Both the position numbers and the translations under genes were made by a program. 64,000 nt of DNA from Tetraselmis striata. Taxonomy: Eukaryota; Chlorophyta; Chlorodendrophyceae; Chlorodendrales; Chlorodendraceae. Within the stretch, counting starts at the first letter, position 1, and each line of letters starts with the position of its first letter. Positions 45,429 to 56,867 of this stretch are shown here, in pieces. The stretch is from assembly GCA_006384855.1 (NCBI GenBank), contig VCJN01003002.1, forward strand, positions 62,001-126,000, given 5' to 3'. Below the pieces are notes generated by a model. The model worked only from the letters and a program-made list of their open reading frames with translations. It was not told where the DNA came from and did not search any database.

Positions 45429-46571
45429 ATTCCATACAGAAATCCATACAGAAATCCAGAAGAAAATCCAGCTACCAGAGGCCACCAGAGGCGGGAACTG
45501 CCATGACAGCCACCGACCAGGCATCGCCACCAGCCACCCGCCGCGCCACCCAGTAGGGACGCTCTTGCCAGCACACAATCCCGGGCCACTGCAATAGCGG
45601 CACTAGGCCGAATGTGGTGTGAAGGCGCCGACAGGAAAGGAGCTTCGAAGTAGAGGTCTCGCAGCAAGGAGCGGAAGTGGGGGGTCCAACCCAGAACGGG
45701 GCGCCACGGGTGTGCAACAGACGCAGGCCACCCAACGCCAAATCCGCCAGCTCGGCCGCGTCCTTTTCCGCCAAACGTAGAACGCCTTCCCCATCACAAC
45801 ATCCCGGGCCACTCCAATAGCGGCACTAGGCCGAATGTGATGTGGAGGCGCCAACATGACAGGAAGGAAGAAAAATGCTCAACGAGTAGGGAATGGAGAG
45901 CCGACCGTGCCAGCAACGACGTAAGACGCCGGTGTCCAGCGCGCGTTGTTCCGCCCAACGCCAGATCCGCCGCCAGCTCGGTCGCGTCCCCTTCCGCCGA
46001 ACGTAGAACTCCTTCCTAACACAACATCCCGGGCCCCTCCAATAGCGGCACTAGGCCGAATGTGATGTGGAGGCGCCGATAGGACAGGAAGGGAGAGGGT
46101 GATCAAAGAATAGCGAACGGGGACTTGACCGGACCAGCAACGACGTAAGACGCCGGTGTATGTCCAGCGCGCGTTGTTTCGCCCAGCCTGCGCCAGATCC
46201 GCCGCCAGCTCGGTCGCGTCCCCTTCCGCCGAACCTAGAACTCCCTTCCCAGCACAACATCCCGGGCCACTCCAATAGCGGCACTAGGCCGAATGTGATG
46301 TGGAGGCGCCGACAGGACAGGAAGGGAGAGGGTGATCAAAGAATAGCGAACGGGGACTTATTGACCGGACCAGCAACGACGTGAGACGCCGTTGTCCAGC
46401 TCACACTGCTCCTCCGCGGCTGTGGCAGCACGGGCGGGGCCAAGGCTACCAAGGCGTCACCCGTGCATGATCCCCGCCCCCATCCCCAGCCGGGGGTGGA
46501 GGCGGAGGAAGGGCCCGCGATTCGGAGGGCCAAGGACGGATGTCGGGCCCGCCCAGGCGGTAGGTGGGTGG
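45429..46571. mobile_element. Minisatellite-bearing repeat element, copy 2 (5'-truncated relative)
   Basis: Homologous to 29424-30390: same start (ATTCCATACAGAAATCC), same units (landmark AATAGCGGC at 45593, 45816, 46041 and 46274; spacings 223, 225 and 233 bp), same tail with GGCGGGGCCAAGGCTACCAA and end GGTGGGTGG. It lacks the palindrome-rich left part of copy 1. GAAGTTTAT at 45420-45428 and GAAGTTAT at 46571-46578 may be a short imperfect TSD. Confidence 0.75.
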
Positions 46572-46750
46572 AAGTTATTTTTTTTGCCTGTACTCAAAGT
46601 TGCGAGAGGCCGGCGGGGGGGGGGGGGGGGGGGGGGGGCACAATCGATTAAAACTCGTACACGCAAGTATACACGTCAGCATATTGAGTACCCGCCGTTC
46701 TGGCAGGGGTACATGTAGGTAGAGTGTTGCGCTGACTTGATATATACTAA

Positions 46751-48519
46751 AGTGACACTACCTAGTACCTCTATAGTGAATCTCTATCCCCCCCCCCCCC
46801 CCCCCCCCCCTCTGTTCACTACATGGTAGGTTCACTATGAGGGTATTCAATGTAGTCTTCCGGCGCGGCGGTAGCCTACCTCTACAGTGAGTGTAGGAGT
46901 TTTACATCAGGGTTGTAACAGATGCGCACTACAAACAGAACTAACAGCAACTATGAAAGGTTGCCAGCAAAAGAGAGACGGAACATGAAACCAAGGTCGA
47001 GCAGGAGGCCAGGGGGCCAAGAACCTAGGAAGAGCCAAGGGAACCACGATGAAGTTCCACGCCGCCAGGAGCCAAAGGGTCATGGATGGGAAGCATTGGC
47101 GCCAAGGAACGACCAGAAAGACCGAAAGGGGAACATGAAACCAATGGGGACCACCGCCCCGGGCGGGAAGGCCATCAGCCGCGGCGAATACGCGTGCAGC
47201 CAATGACCCGGGTCATAGCAACACATGCCGATGAGCGACGCAACGCAAGGGCAGGAGCACTATCACGTGCGGCGCGCGCCGCCGCGATCCCGCCCAGAAC
47301 GTTGTCCTCATGTGTCATGTTGATGAGCAAGGAGAAACGGCGGCACCACGCAGACAAGAGCTGGCCGATTTTCTGGCTAGTGTGTGTGGCTAGCTTTCGC
47401 GAGCTCCGCCAAGAAGGCCCCAGCGTGCGGGCGGGGCCAGCGAGCCGAACTCGGAAACGGCGAAAGGAACGAAGCGAAGCATGCCGGCGGCGTTACGGAC
47501 ACCCTCGTCATACTTTTGGATTTTGTGGCGCTCTGCAGCCCGCAATGCAGTCGCTGGATCCGAGCTTGACACGCCGAGGATAGGGGCAATGGTGGTATCG
47601 ACAACAACCGTGTTCCCGCGGATACCACCATAAATTACCCAAAAAGCCCAACATCGGCCGGCCGGCCGTCGCTGCCCTTCGGCAGAGAAACAAGCACCGA
47701 CGGGTCCATGAGGATCTGGACACCCACGCCAGGGCGGACTTCACGTCGTGGCAAACGTTTGAAAGGCCATGTGCCGCCCCTCTACAGTGAAATGTTCACT
47801 ATAGGAGTAGGATTTTCACTGTGAAGGTAGTGACTGGCGGATATCCTTGTGGTGGGGCGAGCGACTGTCACACATGGGAACCCTTTACATCAAACAGCAC
47901 CCCCGCCCGGAGTGGGATGGGGGTTGTCATCCGTTTGTTGCACCCTTTCTACCCAGTGTCACAACACTGTACTTCGACGGAATCTTGGGCTCGTATTAAC
48001 CATGGCACACGACGCCACACGTGGTGCAGCAGTGTGGTGCAACCCGCTACACCACAATCTGTCAGCTCTGGCCCGCCGGGGTCTCGTCCTTTATTTGGGG
48101 GCAACTACGCAATGCATGCCATAGTAGCGACGCTGAGCGGGTTCCGCAATGGCGGCGAGGCTTGCGTTGTTATGGTGGCATCACGGACTGTGCATGCAAC
48201 GAATATGTGCCGCCAACTTTGTGACAATACATTACAGTTGCCTAGAGCCGCCGCGCACGCCACCACCGCAGCCGGCGCTCTTTACACTATCGTCAAGTAC
48301 TGGTGGTTACTTCACTATAGAGGTAGGGAGCCCCCATTCGGACCCCCCCCCCCCCCCCCCCCATTTACTATAGGGGTAGGTTCACAATAGCAATTGTTCA
48401 CTATAGGGGTAGCTTAGACGGCGTTAAGCGTTCTGTCTCCGCCCCCCCCCCCCCCCCCCCCCCCCCCCGTTTACTATAGGTGTAGGTTCACTATAGGGGT
48501 GTTTAGGGGTAGTGTCACT
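46751..48519. mobile_element. Candidate DNA-transposon-like region with CACTATAGGGGTAG motifs
   Basis: The ends are inverted: AGTGACACTACC at 46751-46762 and GGTAGTGTCACT at 48508-48519, with further weaker inverted similarity inside (TAGTACCTCTATAGTGAA against TTCACTATAGGGGTG). A motif near TTCACTATAGGGGTAG occurs in both orientations at about 46770, 46820, 46835, 46878, 47777, 47796, 48308, 48362, 48400, 48472 and 48488. Clusters of a short motif near both ends are typical of CACTA-type elements. No transposase is visible, and no clean TSD was found. Alternatively the motif cluster is an independent short repeat around a retrotransposon relic. Confidence 0.4.
47175..47745 (-). pseudogene. 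C-terminal restriction-like-endonuclease fragment of another retrotransposon
   Basis: The minus strand reads, with frameshifts, GVQILMDPSVLVSLPKG, DGRPADVGL, GIRGNTVVVDTTIAPI, then ATALRAAERHKIQKYDEGVR and RFVPFAVSEFGSLAPPA, then LLSAWCRRFSLLINM and GGIAAARAARDSA. The RPADV..(V/A)(V/I)DTTI..AE..K..KY..FVPF..SEFG spacing matches the PD-(D/E)XK nuclease end of R2/NeSL-like proteins. It differs from the intact element at 36 kb and is close to the fragment at 62.8-63.0 kb on the other strand. A broken remnant. Confidence 0.7.
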
Positions 48520-48916
48520 GTTAGTTACATGATATGAAGCACGCCTTTGCATTGTTGTAACGCTTGCCTAAATAAGATAAAAGTGGCGTAACCATTGCCG
48601 CGGATCAAAGCGTGAGGCAGCGTGCACGCCGAAACGTCGCCGTGCCAAATATATTCATGTATTTAAAAGCAACAGACATGCGACGCGAGAGCTGTCGGGA
48701 GACGCGCTCGGAGCGTTGCGCATGAAAAGGGGGCACGGGGACTAGAGGAGCAGACTTGGGAAGGACCAAAGGACCATGCACATAAGCGCCCGACTACAAA
48801 GGTAGCGCGGCGCAAGCCAAACTAAGCACAAGTCCCAAGTCACCCCCAACTCTAGCTCCACTCCCCTATCACGGCACGCTACGCCGCACCATCTCATGCT
48901 TTTGTGCTTTTTCCAG
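48520..48916. other. Spacer
   Basis: No supported gene or recognisable repeat between the candidate transposon end and the small minus-strand frame at 48917. Confidence 0.35.
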
Positions 48917-49177
48917 CTACCAGCTATGAAGTGCCATGACCGAAAAGGAGAACAACATGCCGGAGGGGGATCTCGTACCCGCTGAATACGTGGGCTCGCC
49001 CAAGCCGAAGAGAGGGTCGGCAGTAGGTATGCCGACCTGACCACCATCCCCGAGAGGGATGGAAATCTGACCAGTTAAGGGAGGGAGTACCGCGCCATAG
49101 GCATCCACCAAGGGCCGGACCGTTTCGGCCACCACGGTCCCCGCAGGCGTAGACCAAGTGTACACGTAGCGGGCCAT
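48917..49177 (-). CDS. Hypothetical small protein
   Basis: An 86-codon open frame with an ATG start (MARYVYTWSTPAGTVVAETV) and even, non-repetitive composition, ending VMALHSW. It has no recognised domain, signal or neighbour of related function. It could be chance or a remnant exon; listed because it is the most protein-like frame in this stretch. Confidence 0.22.
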   Translation of the reverse strand: MARYVYTWSTPAGTVVAETVRPLVDAYGAVLPPLTGQISIPLGDGGQVGIPTADPLFGLGEPTYSAGTRSPSGMLFSFSVMALHSW

Positions 49178-49249
49178 AGCCTCGTAGACTCAAACTCTCC
49201 GTCACGGCTCGTGCTCCCAACGCTTTCGCACTGACGAGCGGAACTGCGC

Positions 49250-51058
49250 ACCGACCGACAGCTCGGCGTAGTTAGCACTCGGAAACGCCCAATGGGGCCA
49301 GTAGCTAGTCTGGCCGATTAGTCACAGCCCAGACTAGCTACTCACACCCGCCAGGATCCGGCGACCAGCTCACCTCACCTAATAAGCGGCCCTTATCAAT
49401 GCGATACCGAGGACTAACTTAGGGAGGTCACGAAGGAAACCCGCACGCGACAACGGTACAGTTTTCGTAAGGGGGAGGGGGTGGGGGGGGGGGGGGGGGG
49501 GGCGACGTCTGCCGAGCGTTGCCGCAGAGATGGCACTACGCGTAACGCCCGCCGCGCCCGCGCCGCTATTTTCTATAAAGCGTCCAGTCAGTAACAACGG
49601 CACACCATACCGGGCCCGACGGGCCGCGACATGACAGGCCGCCTACAAGCAACCAGTACAGCTAATAGCTTTACCCATTTCGGACGAAACCTCGCACGCG
49701 ATGCGCGGGGTTCTTTATATGTGTGTATGTACAAGGATATACATATGTATGTATGTATGTACGTATATATACATGCGTCTACACCCAAGAGCGTAAGCAA
49801 ATGGGGTAGTCCGAACAGTGGAAGTCGGGTCAAGGTCCGCGAGCTCCCCACCTAAAGGCCACACAAAAACTAAAACAAAGGTTCGTCCCTCGGAAAAACA
49901 GTTCCACAAGCTCAGGGTGGTCTCACAGAAGCACCATGGGACATACATAATACGCTCCCTGGTTCAAAAGTTCACAACCAGGATCAAAAGGTAAGGTTGC
50001 CACTCAGACGGATACAAAAATGAAAAATACACTCAGGCAGTCCAATGGTCCCCGGAATCGCGGACTGATGTGAAACTGGCTTCTCTTGATCATACATACG
50101 ATCTGGAGGGCCACAGAAACTGCAATCAGCAAGGCTCGAAAAGTCGAGCATGTTATATGGCTCACACGGTTCGCAGTTCAAAGCAGAAACATCACGCAGC
50201 CACGTGCACATACGCACCGGCAGATTCCACAACGGTTCACCGGAGAGATCGCGGCATCCATCGAGCAAAACGCCGCAGCAAAACAATGCTAATCCAAATC
50301 TGCTATACAATTACTACTCATTCACATGTTCACAATCTCAGCGCTTTTATATATTTTCTCCACCCACCCACACCCCCCCCCCCCCCCACACACACACATA
50401 CATACATACATGCAATAAACTCGCTGCACTACTTATTAGTTTTCAATGCTTACACATACATACTCATTATACAAGAAATTATACAGATATATACGGCGCC
50501 GCCGCCGCATTGTTATTCCCAAACATGTTATAAAAACACTACCTCATGCATGCATAAACGCACACGCACATCAGGCATGTATACTCACCCTCGTATGCAT
50601 GAATCCATATACATACACGTACTTACACATATGCCCATATACTCATATACATACACACGCGCAAATGTATTATTATACCATAATAACTCACGGAGCTGCC
50701 TTACCCAGATCGGTACCGGCTCTTGTTTTCCCTGAAGTCCGCGGATCGCGACAAAGGGTCGCCTAGTCATTCACCGCGGAAACCGTTCGGTTGTTCCCGG
50801 TATCAACAAGGATATCATATGGGGATAGACCACCGCATCAGTATAAGTCTTTTCAGGACAATCAAGGGAGAATAACACAACACCACGGACTCAAGTTCAG
50901 GGATATCATACGCACCGCGAAAGCATTATCTCATTGTTATCAGCACGCGATAATGCTCGGACTCAACATGGTCTTCCACATTATCCCGCCACATCAGGAT
51001 CAAGATACAAACCGAAATTAATATTGATCCGTGATACGGTGGCTCACTCACGTACGCT
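49250..51058. other. Spacer with microsatellites
   Basis: Contains a G-run at 49483-49502, ATGTATGTATGTA repeats at 49744-49760, a C-run with ACACACATACATACATACAT at 50375-50412 and an AT-rich, TACACATACATA-like region to about 50660. No coding region could be supported. Confidence 0.45.
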
Positions 51059-52160
51059 ATGTTCATCGCCCCAGGCCAATGGAAGGCATGCAACAAGTCC
51101 AAAAAAGGCAAGACCACACTGTCGGGCCAGCCGGAGGGCAGCGGCGGCAAGGAAGTCACCAGAGATGCCGATTACGATATCGAGGAGATCGAGGAGATCG
51201 AGGGGGCCGGGGACCTGGTCATCATGGCCGCAGACGGCAGGACCGCGCCTGATGGTGCCGAGATCGAAGCCCAGCAGCGGCAAGGCAGGATTCCTCACGC
51301 GGAAGATCAGCGCGAGGCGGATCAACTCGCGATATCAGCGGCAGACCATGACGGGCCCACCTCGCGGGAGGCTCTGCACCTCGGCCAGCGCGCCGTGGCA
51401 CGACTGGAGCGCATGGAGCCGCGCATAACGAATCTCCATATCGAGCTCGACCCCCAACTGATCACGGTTACCCAGCTCAAGGGCCGCGTGGCCAATCTCA
51501 CCACGCAGATCTTGGACATGGCCGAGGGCGCCAGGGACCCAACCAACGGCCAACGGGCGACCCAGCGCACCAGCCTCACAGCGGACTTGGTTGAGATGCA
51601 CGACACCAAGATGATCCGGCCGATCACCACGTCTCACCCGCTGGCCGAGATCCATCATATCGTTACGTTCCTCAAATTCGTTTTGCAAGTTAAAGATGAT
51701 CAACCTGGTCGTCGCTGAGATGGAGATCCTCATGGGTATCCAGAAGGGTCACAGCCTCCGCAACGACAGCAACAAGGTGGTCTCCGCGCTAAAGGCGGAC
51801 CACGAGATTACGAGCGCGGCCGGATGGTTGACACCCTGGCTTGCATGTATATGCATCGGTTCAACGTCAAGGGCTCCGAAGTCCCACTGGATTTCAACAC
51901 GATCTCCATCATCACAGCTGCGCTGGGTCTCATGTGCAAGCGCGCGGTCGATGTGGTATCCGGTATGGACACGAGCGGTGTGGCAACGAATATGCATACC
52001 AATAGCCAGGTGATCGCCACGATGCTATATCCCCCGGATCACGCAGACGAGTACAAGGGGCATCGGCCAAGGATATCTGGCCAAGACCTTTGTGGTCCGG
52101 TTTGCTTTCATCATGGGGAAGCACTCGGCGCGGAACCTCAAGATCCAGTCTTAGGCCGCA
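51059..52160 (+). pseudogene. Decayed coiled-coil coding region, family unknown
   Basis: The frame from 51059 (MFIAPGQWKACNKSKKGKTT) is open for 219 codons and contains an acidic patch (IEEIEEIEGAGD) and a heptad-like stretch (RAVARLERMEPRITNLHIEL, then LKGRVANLTTQILDMAEGAR). Protein-like sequence then passes to another frame (MINLVVAEMEILMGIQKGHS) and back (MVDTLACMYMHRFNVKG.., RAVDVVSGMDTSG). It ends in a third frame with FVVRFAFIMGKHSARNLKIQ and a stop near 52153. At least three indels seem needed. The layout of an N-terminal coil then a helical core recalls capsid- or nucleocapsid-type proteins of mobile elements or viruses, but I recognise no family and do not assign one. Confidence 0.35.
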
Positions 52161-52169
52161 GCTCCCCAG

Positions 52170-55100
52170 TACGAGGCGGGCGAGGGGTCCGGCGGGCCCA
52201 AGCCCACCGTCCCCCCAAAGATAATACACCCCTCCACATAAGTTTGGGGTCCCTTTTCGGCAGTCTCAAGACTTCAGAAGTCTAGGGCATGTACCTGAAC
52301 GTAGGGTATATGAGATGAAACCCTGGAATCTCAGAGGGTTTATAAGACCTGCATGACGAGTGGCTCAAATCGAAGCTTAAAGACCTTTGACTAGGGTGTC
52401 ATGCTGCACTTGCTTGGTGCGTGGGTGGGCGTCGCCTGCAACTGCACCAAAACCAGGGTCGGTATCACGCACACGCCGACGCGCGTGAATAGACAACCAA
52501 ACGGCGGGATGGCCATGAACGCGCGAGGAAGCACATTGGCGAGGGGCTCGGGTGCATTTGGTTGGGGTGCAGCCGTGTGGGCGGCGGCTAGTACATGTCG
52601 CGGTGCGATACTGGCATGGCATCTATCATTCATTGTCGGCCACGCTCAGCAACACCCCATTGGCTTTAAAACGCTATAACTTCTCAGGGTTTGCTCAGAA
52701 AATTGTTTTAAAAATACCACGCAATTGCTCGTTTAAATATGCGTCGAGAGCAATCTTCTAACATCAAGAATCTCGCCCGGAAAAATCCCCAAAGATGATC
52801 ATCCAAGTTGCCCCTCACTGTCTCATGTGCCCACCCATGTCGGGCGCGTGGCTTTGCGCCAAGTGCGTGTCTAAACCCCATACTCGGCTATGCGAGAGCG
52901 TTATGTGTGTGGATGACCACGGACCACCAACACTTGGCATGTGCCGCCTCCTAGCGATACACACATCTACCAGCCAAAATGCCATTTTCCACAGTATTTT
53001 TCAAGGAATTTCACATTAATTTAAGTCCACGCCCCTACCGCGCCACCCCGCCCACGAAACGGTGCAACTGGTATTCCACCACGCGCCCCCATAGTAGAGC
53101 ATTGCCCTACGCCAAGGGGGGCATCGAGCGCCTCTTCTACGTGCGTTCGCCACGGAAACAACAGCATTTTCACCCCAAAACTGCTCCCCACAGTGGCCAA
53201 GTTGTCGTTGGGCTGTCACATCGTGCCTATAGCGACATGCTTTCAGTGGCCTACACGCACGGTGTGTGCAACTTATGCCAAGGGCCGTATTCACCGAGTT
53301 CAGTGCGACGAGTGCCGCTATTTCCATAGGTTTGGACGGTTGGCGCAACCCACAATTTTCTGGCGCCAACGCATCATGCACTGATTTCGCGTTTTAGAAA
53401 GGGCGCCCACAAATGGTCGTGTTGTCGCGCATGTGGGTATAAAGCGCACAATAGAAGTTTGCCCGAACTATTCCCACTGTAGTTAGCATGTATGCACATG
53501 CAGCCGGCGTTATCCTCGCCCATGCATGCGCTTCGCGATCGAAAATGCAAAACCCGGACTAATGTGAAGCGGTGTAGATCCAAACCGTGGAACCGCAATG
53601 GACAAACGGTGTGACCTTTCGCCCACAGGGGAACTGGCCACCACGAAGAATAAGACTGCATGGTGCGCCTAGAACATGTGCGAGGCCGCCATGACTGGCA
53701 CATGCACTCGGCATGTCTCAAAGTGCAGCTTTCTCCATCACGTCTCCCCGCTGGGGCTGGACAAAGAGACCGTTCTCAACATGATCAAGACCGGCCGTGC
53801 CGCCAAGGCCAAGCGTTAGATGTCAGCCTCGCAGTCGCATATTCGTTCAATGGTCCCAAGCCCTCCCCCTGCACCACGTGATCACAAATGTAGGCAGAGC
53901 AGCTTTCACGTTTGAACCTGCGCCTTTGAGCAGGTAAAAATCAGGTCGATTATAAGCCTCGCAGCACCGCCATTTTCAGCGCGGAGCGGCCTTGACTCAA
54001 GCGCGCGGACCGTTGTTGCAATGAGGCTCATAAGCTTTGTTGCCAGAAAAAAAACCCCGTTGCAAGCGTCCAGCATCCACGCACGCACAAAATGCTCCGG
54101 AGGAAATTACATATGCCTCCAAATGACGATAAACACATCACACACGGGCTCGGATATGCACACCACCGCTGAATAAACTAGTGCGTGAAGGTCATATGTG
54201 TACCAACCAATGGATCACACAGCGGGGATCGATCACTGCAAATTCCCGTGCTCGGTGTGTTGTACACTTACGGGTCCAAACATCGACATGGGTTAGGCTA
54301 GGGGTGCATACGTTGGGGGGTGTGTGGAGTGGCTGCCGCTGTCCCGCAACTTGCGCTCCGAGCGGCGGAGGCGCTTCCGCAGTCGCTTTGCCGGGCCGCC
54401 CCGTTGGTGGCTGCCGGGCGCTAATGGGCTTGTTGCCGCTGTCTCGGCCGGCGGTGGTCGTCGGAGCCTCCCGAGAAGGGGGCGTCACCCTGTCCTTGGG
54501 TGTGCCCACTCGCTTGCCCTTCCTCACGTCCGTTGTATTCTTCTGTGGGCGGGGGGTGCTAGCCAGCCGCTAGTACCGTGAGATACAAAATATACCGTCC
54601 GGGGTGGCTGGCGCCCAAAGCATGCTCGGGGCAGGAGGAAGCTACCCGGTGATACCGAGGAGTTGCGCCAGAAGCCTCCTGCCGGCGCTTTCGCCATGGG
54701 GAGCGCTGGAGTAGCGCTTGTCAGTGTGGCTTGCGCACAGGCGCCAGAGGTTGGCAGCTGTGATGGCTGCAGGCTGACGGTTCTGCTAGGTGGACGCGGG
54801 CAGAACTGCTGAAAGGGAAAAAGGGCGGCGTGTGTGTGTGTGTGTTCGTGGGCTTTTCCCGGGGTGGCTGGGGTGGGGGGGGGGAGGGGGGGGGGGGCTC
54901 ACTTGATGGACTCGCGCTTGTCGCGCTTTTTTGCTGCAATCGTCCCTCTAGGTCCATCGGCATCGGCGATAATGTGGTTGTGGCAGATACCTCCCACGTC
55001 GGCGCGCGCGGCCCTTGTGGCTGGCCAAGTTGTGACTTCCCTCCGTGCTCAACACGCCGCCAGCACTCTGAGCGACGCCGGTGCGTTTCTTTCCGAGCCG

Positions 55101-55534
55101 TCGGGCGTATCCAACTCTCATACACTTTGAGATGAAGATGTGACATACGGGTGACGAAGCACTACCGTACCGGTACCACTATTATCCGTGAAAGCTGCTG
55201 CTGGTGGCGGCATGTCCATCTAGTTACGTGCGAGTACATCCGGCGTTATTGCCGGCGGGCGATAAATCCTTTTTGTAATCATTGTGGTAGTCGTACATGA
55301 CGTGTGATGTGTTACATGGCACTGAAGTAGAAGGTGCGAGGTTGTCCGTGTAGTACCGGGTAGTACGCGATATATTTATTAAGCCGGTACCGGGTATCTA
55401 GTACGAACCCGGGCGCGATGACGAGTCGTCCTGTGGATAACTACGACTATTAGTACATGGGAGCGCAAATCGCAGCCGTACTATTCGGCTAGGGGCCTGC
55501 CCGCCGTCCGATCAAAGGTCATCAGACGGGCGGT
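52170..55534. other. Largely unassigned region
   Basis: Several short open frames without recognised domains. One at 52795-53019 (plus) has a Cys-rich stretch, CLMCPPMSGAWLCAKC, and Cys pairs recur near 53270-53330 (VCNLCQG, or QCDECRYFHRF in another frame), perhaps a decayed zinc-binding protein. A Gly-rich run with GTGTGTGT lies near 54830-54897. Nothing else could be supported. Confidence 0.35.
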
Positions 55535-55562
55535 TTGGCTGCCATGTTTTGCCAAAGAGTGC

Positions 55563-56066
55563 TCACGTTACATAAATATTCGCGAGGGGGAGGGCGGGGG
55601 CAGGCAGCGGTTTGCCGAAGAATGTTTGAATTACAATATTCGCGACAGCTGCCATCGGGGAATGTGGCACGGGGGGGGGGGGGGGGGGGGGGGGGGGGGA
55701 GGCGGGCGGGCGTGATCCCCCCCCCCCGCCGCCCGCCGCTCCCGCCGGGGGAGTGAGGGGAGGGGGTAAGGGGGCGGGGGCTACTGCTTGTTCTTGTTCT
55801 TGCGTGCCCGGGGGACCCTCCGCTTCCGACTCCGCCTCCGACTCCGCGACCGTCAGTTTCTTACCTCGGCGCTTCTTCACTGGCCTCTTCCGCTTCTTGT
55901 CATCGTCATTGTCCGACGATCTCGCTGCCTCCGCCTCCGACTCCGCCTCCGACTCCGCGACCGTCAGTTTCTTACCTCGGCGCTTCTTCACTGGCCTCTT
56001 CCGCTTCTTGTCATCCGTCAGTGTCTTCACCACCCCGGGAGGCTGTGCCGTCGACGACGCCGCCAT
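55563..56066 (-). CDS. Lys/Arg-rich hypothetical protein with an internal duplication
   Basis: 168 codons from the ATG at 56066 (MAASSTAQPPGVVK); the frame is also open upstream to 56120. A segment of about 29 residues, KKRKRPVKKRRGKKLTVAES followed by EAESEAE, occurs twice in tandem-like order with a short acidic spacer (SSDNDDD), so the DNA is duplicated at about 55825-55895 and 55935-56010. The basic blocks look like nuclear localisation signals. The C-terminal half is Pro/Gly/Ala-rich and encoded by G/C-run DNA. The function is unknown; the product may be nuclear. It starts 73 bp past the stop of the next upstream reading frame, so the two may be parts of one alternatively read element. 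Confidence 0.35.
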   Translation of the reverse strand: MAASSTAQPPGVVKTLTDDKKRKRPVKKRRGKKLTVAESEAESEAEAARSSDNDDDKKRKRPVKKRRGKKLTVAESEAESEAEGPPGTQEQEQAVAPAPLPPPLTPPAGAAGGGGGGSRPPASPPPPPPPPPVPHSPMAAVANIVIQTFFGKPLPAPALPLANIYVT

Positions 56067-56138
56067 GAGCTTCCTTACCTTGGCGTCGGGACGCCCCCTG
56101 TGCCCAGACGCCCACAACAAGCCACAATCGTTTCGCCT

Positions 56139-56440
56139 TTAAGCGGCTGAGGATGCGGCCTCCTCGGCCACCACGAGTTGCGCCGCTGGCACTGTGGAAG
56201 CATTGGCGTTGAGGTGGGCCTTACGGCGCTCCCGGACGAACCTGCGCGCGGCACAAGTTAGCCACGAGTGGGTGCGTGCTAATGTGGAGGATGGAGTGTT
56301 TTGTTGCGCGCCCACCTTGTCACGCGTTTCCTCATGTCTTTCTCGTCCTCCTCGATGCCGGCGGCGCGGGCACGCGAGACAACAAGGCTCGCCGCCCACT
56401 TTTGCCCGGGGGGGCGAGGTCTGCCATGGCGTTGTGAGCG
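56139..56440 (-). CDS. C-terminal exons of an unassigned gene
   Basis: The minus strand reads KWAASLVVSRARAAGIEEDE and KDMRKRVT, then a good donor (ACAAG|GTGGGC near 56317). After the acceptor GCGCGCAG near 56244, FVRERRKAHLNANAST.. continues in phase to VVAEEAASSAA and a TAA stop at 56139. Composition is charged and Ala-rich. There may be an upstream exon near 56566-56470 (GALLLASDVSLTAAEGG). No domain recognised. Confidence 0.35.
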
Positions 56441-56867
56441 GTGAAGAGGGGGGGGGGGGGGGGCGGCCGAGGTGGAGAAACTAACACCCAGTCGACGACC
56501 GCCTTCCGCAGCAGTCAACGACACATCGGAGGCGAGGAGCAGCGCGCCACTACTATTTATATGCACGTATTGTCAAGAGCTAGTCGGTGCGGCATTGTGT
56601 CGGTGTAATTTCGCAATGTTTATTGTTGAAGCAGCACGGCGTAATGAATACGGCGAGTGAATCCGGGATAATATGTGCGGTAGGGCGCGCGTATATGTGC
56701 GCGACGAATGTGCGCGCGCAGCGTTGTGCGGCGGTGTGCGGCGGTGTGCACCGATGTTAATATAGTGTGAATATTATATCGGCCGTAGACGATCGGGTCT
56801 GGCAGCACCGCCCGTGCTTGTAAATAAGCGACAATGGATCTAGTCTCCCGCTAGTCTGTGCACCACC

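Noticed and set aside
54192..54573. Overlapping plus and minus frames near 54.2-54.6 kb
   Set aside because: Both are GC-rich open frames without motifs or splice context.
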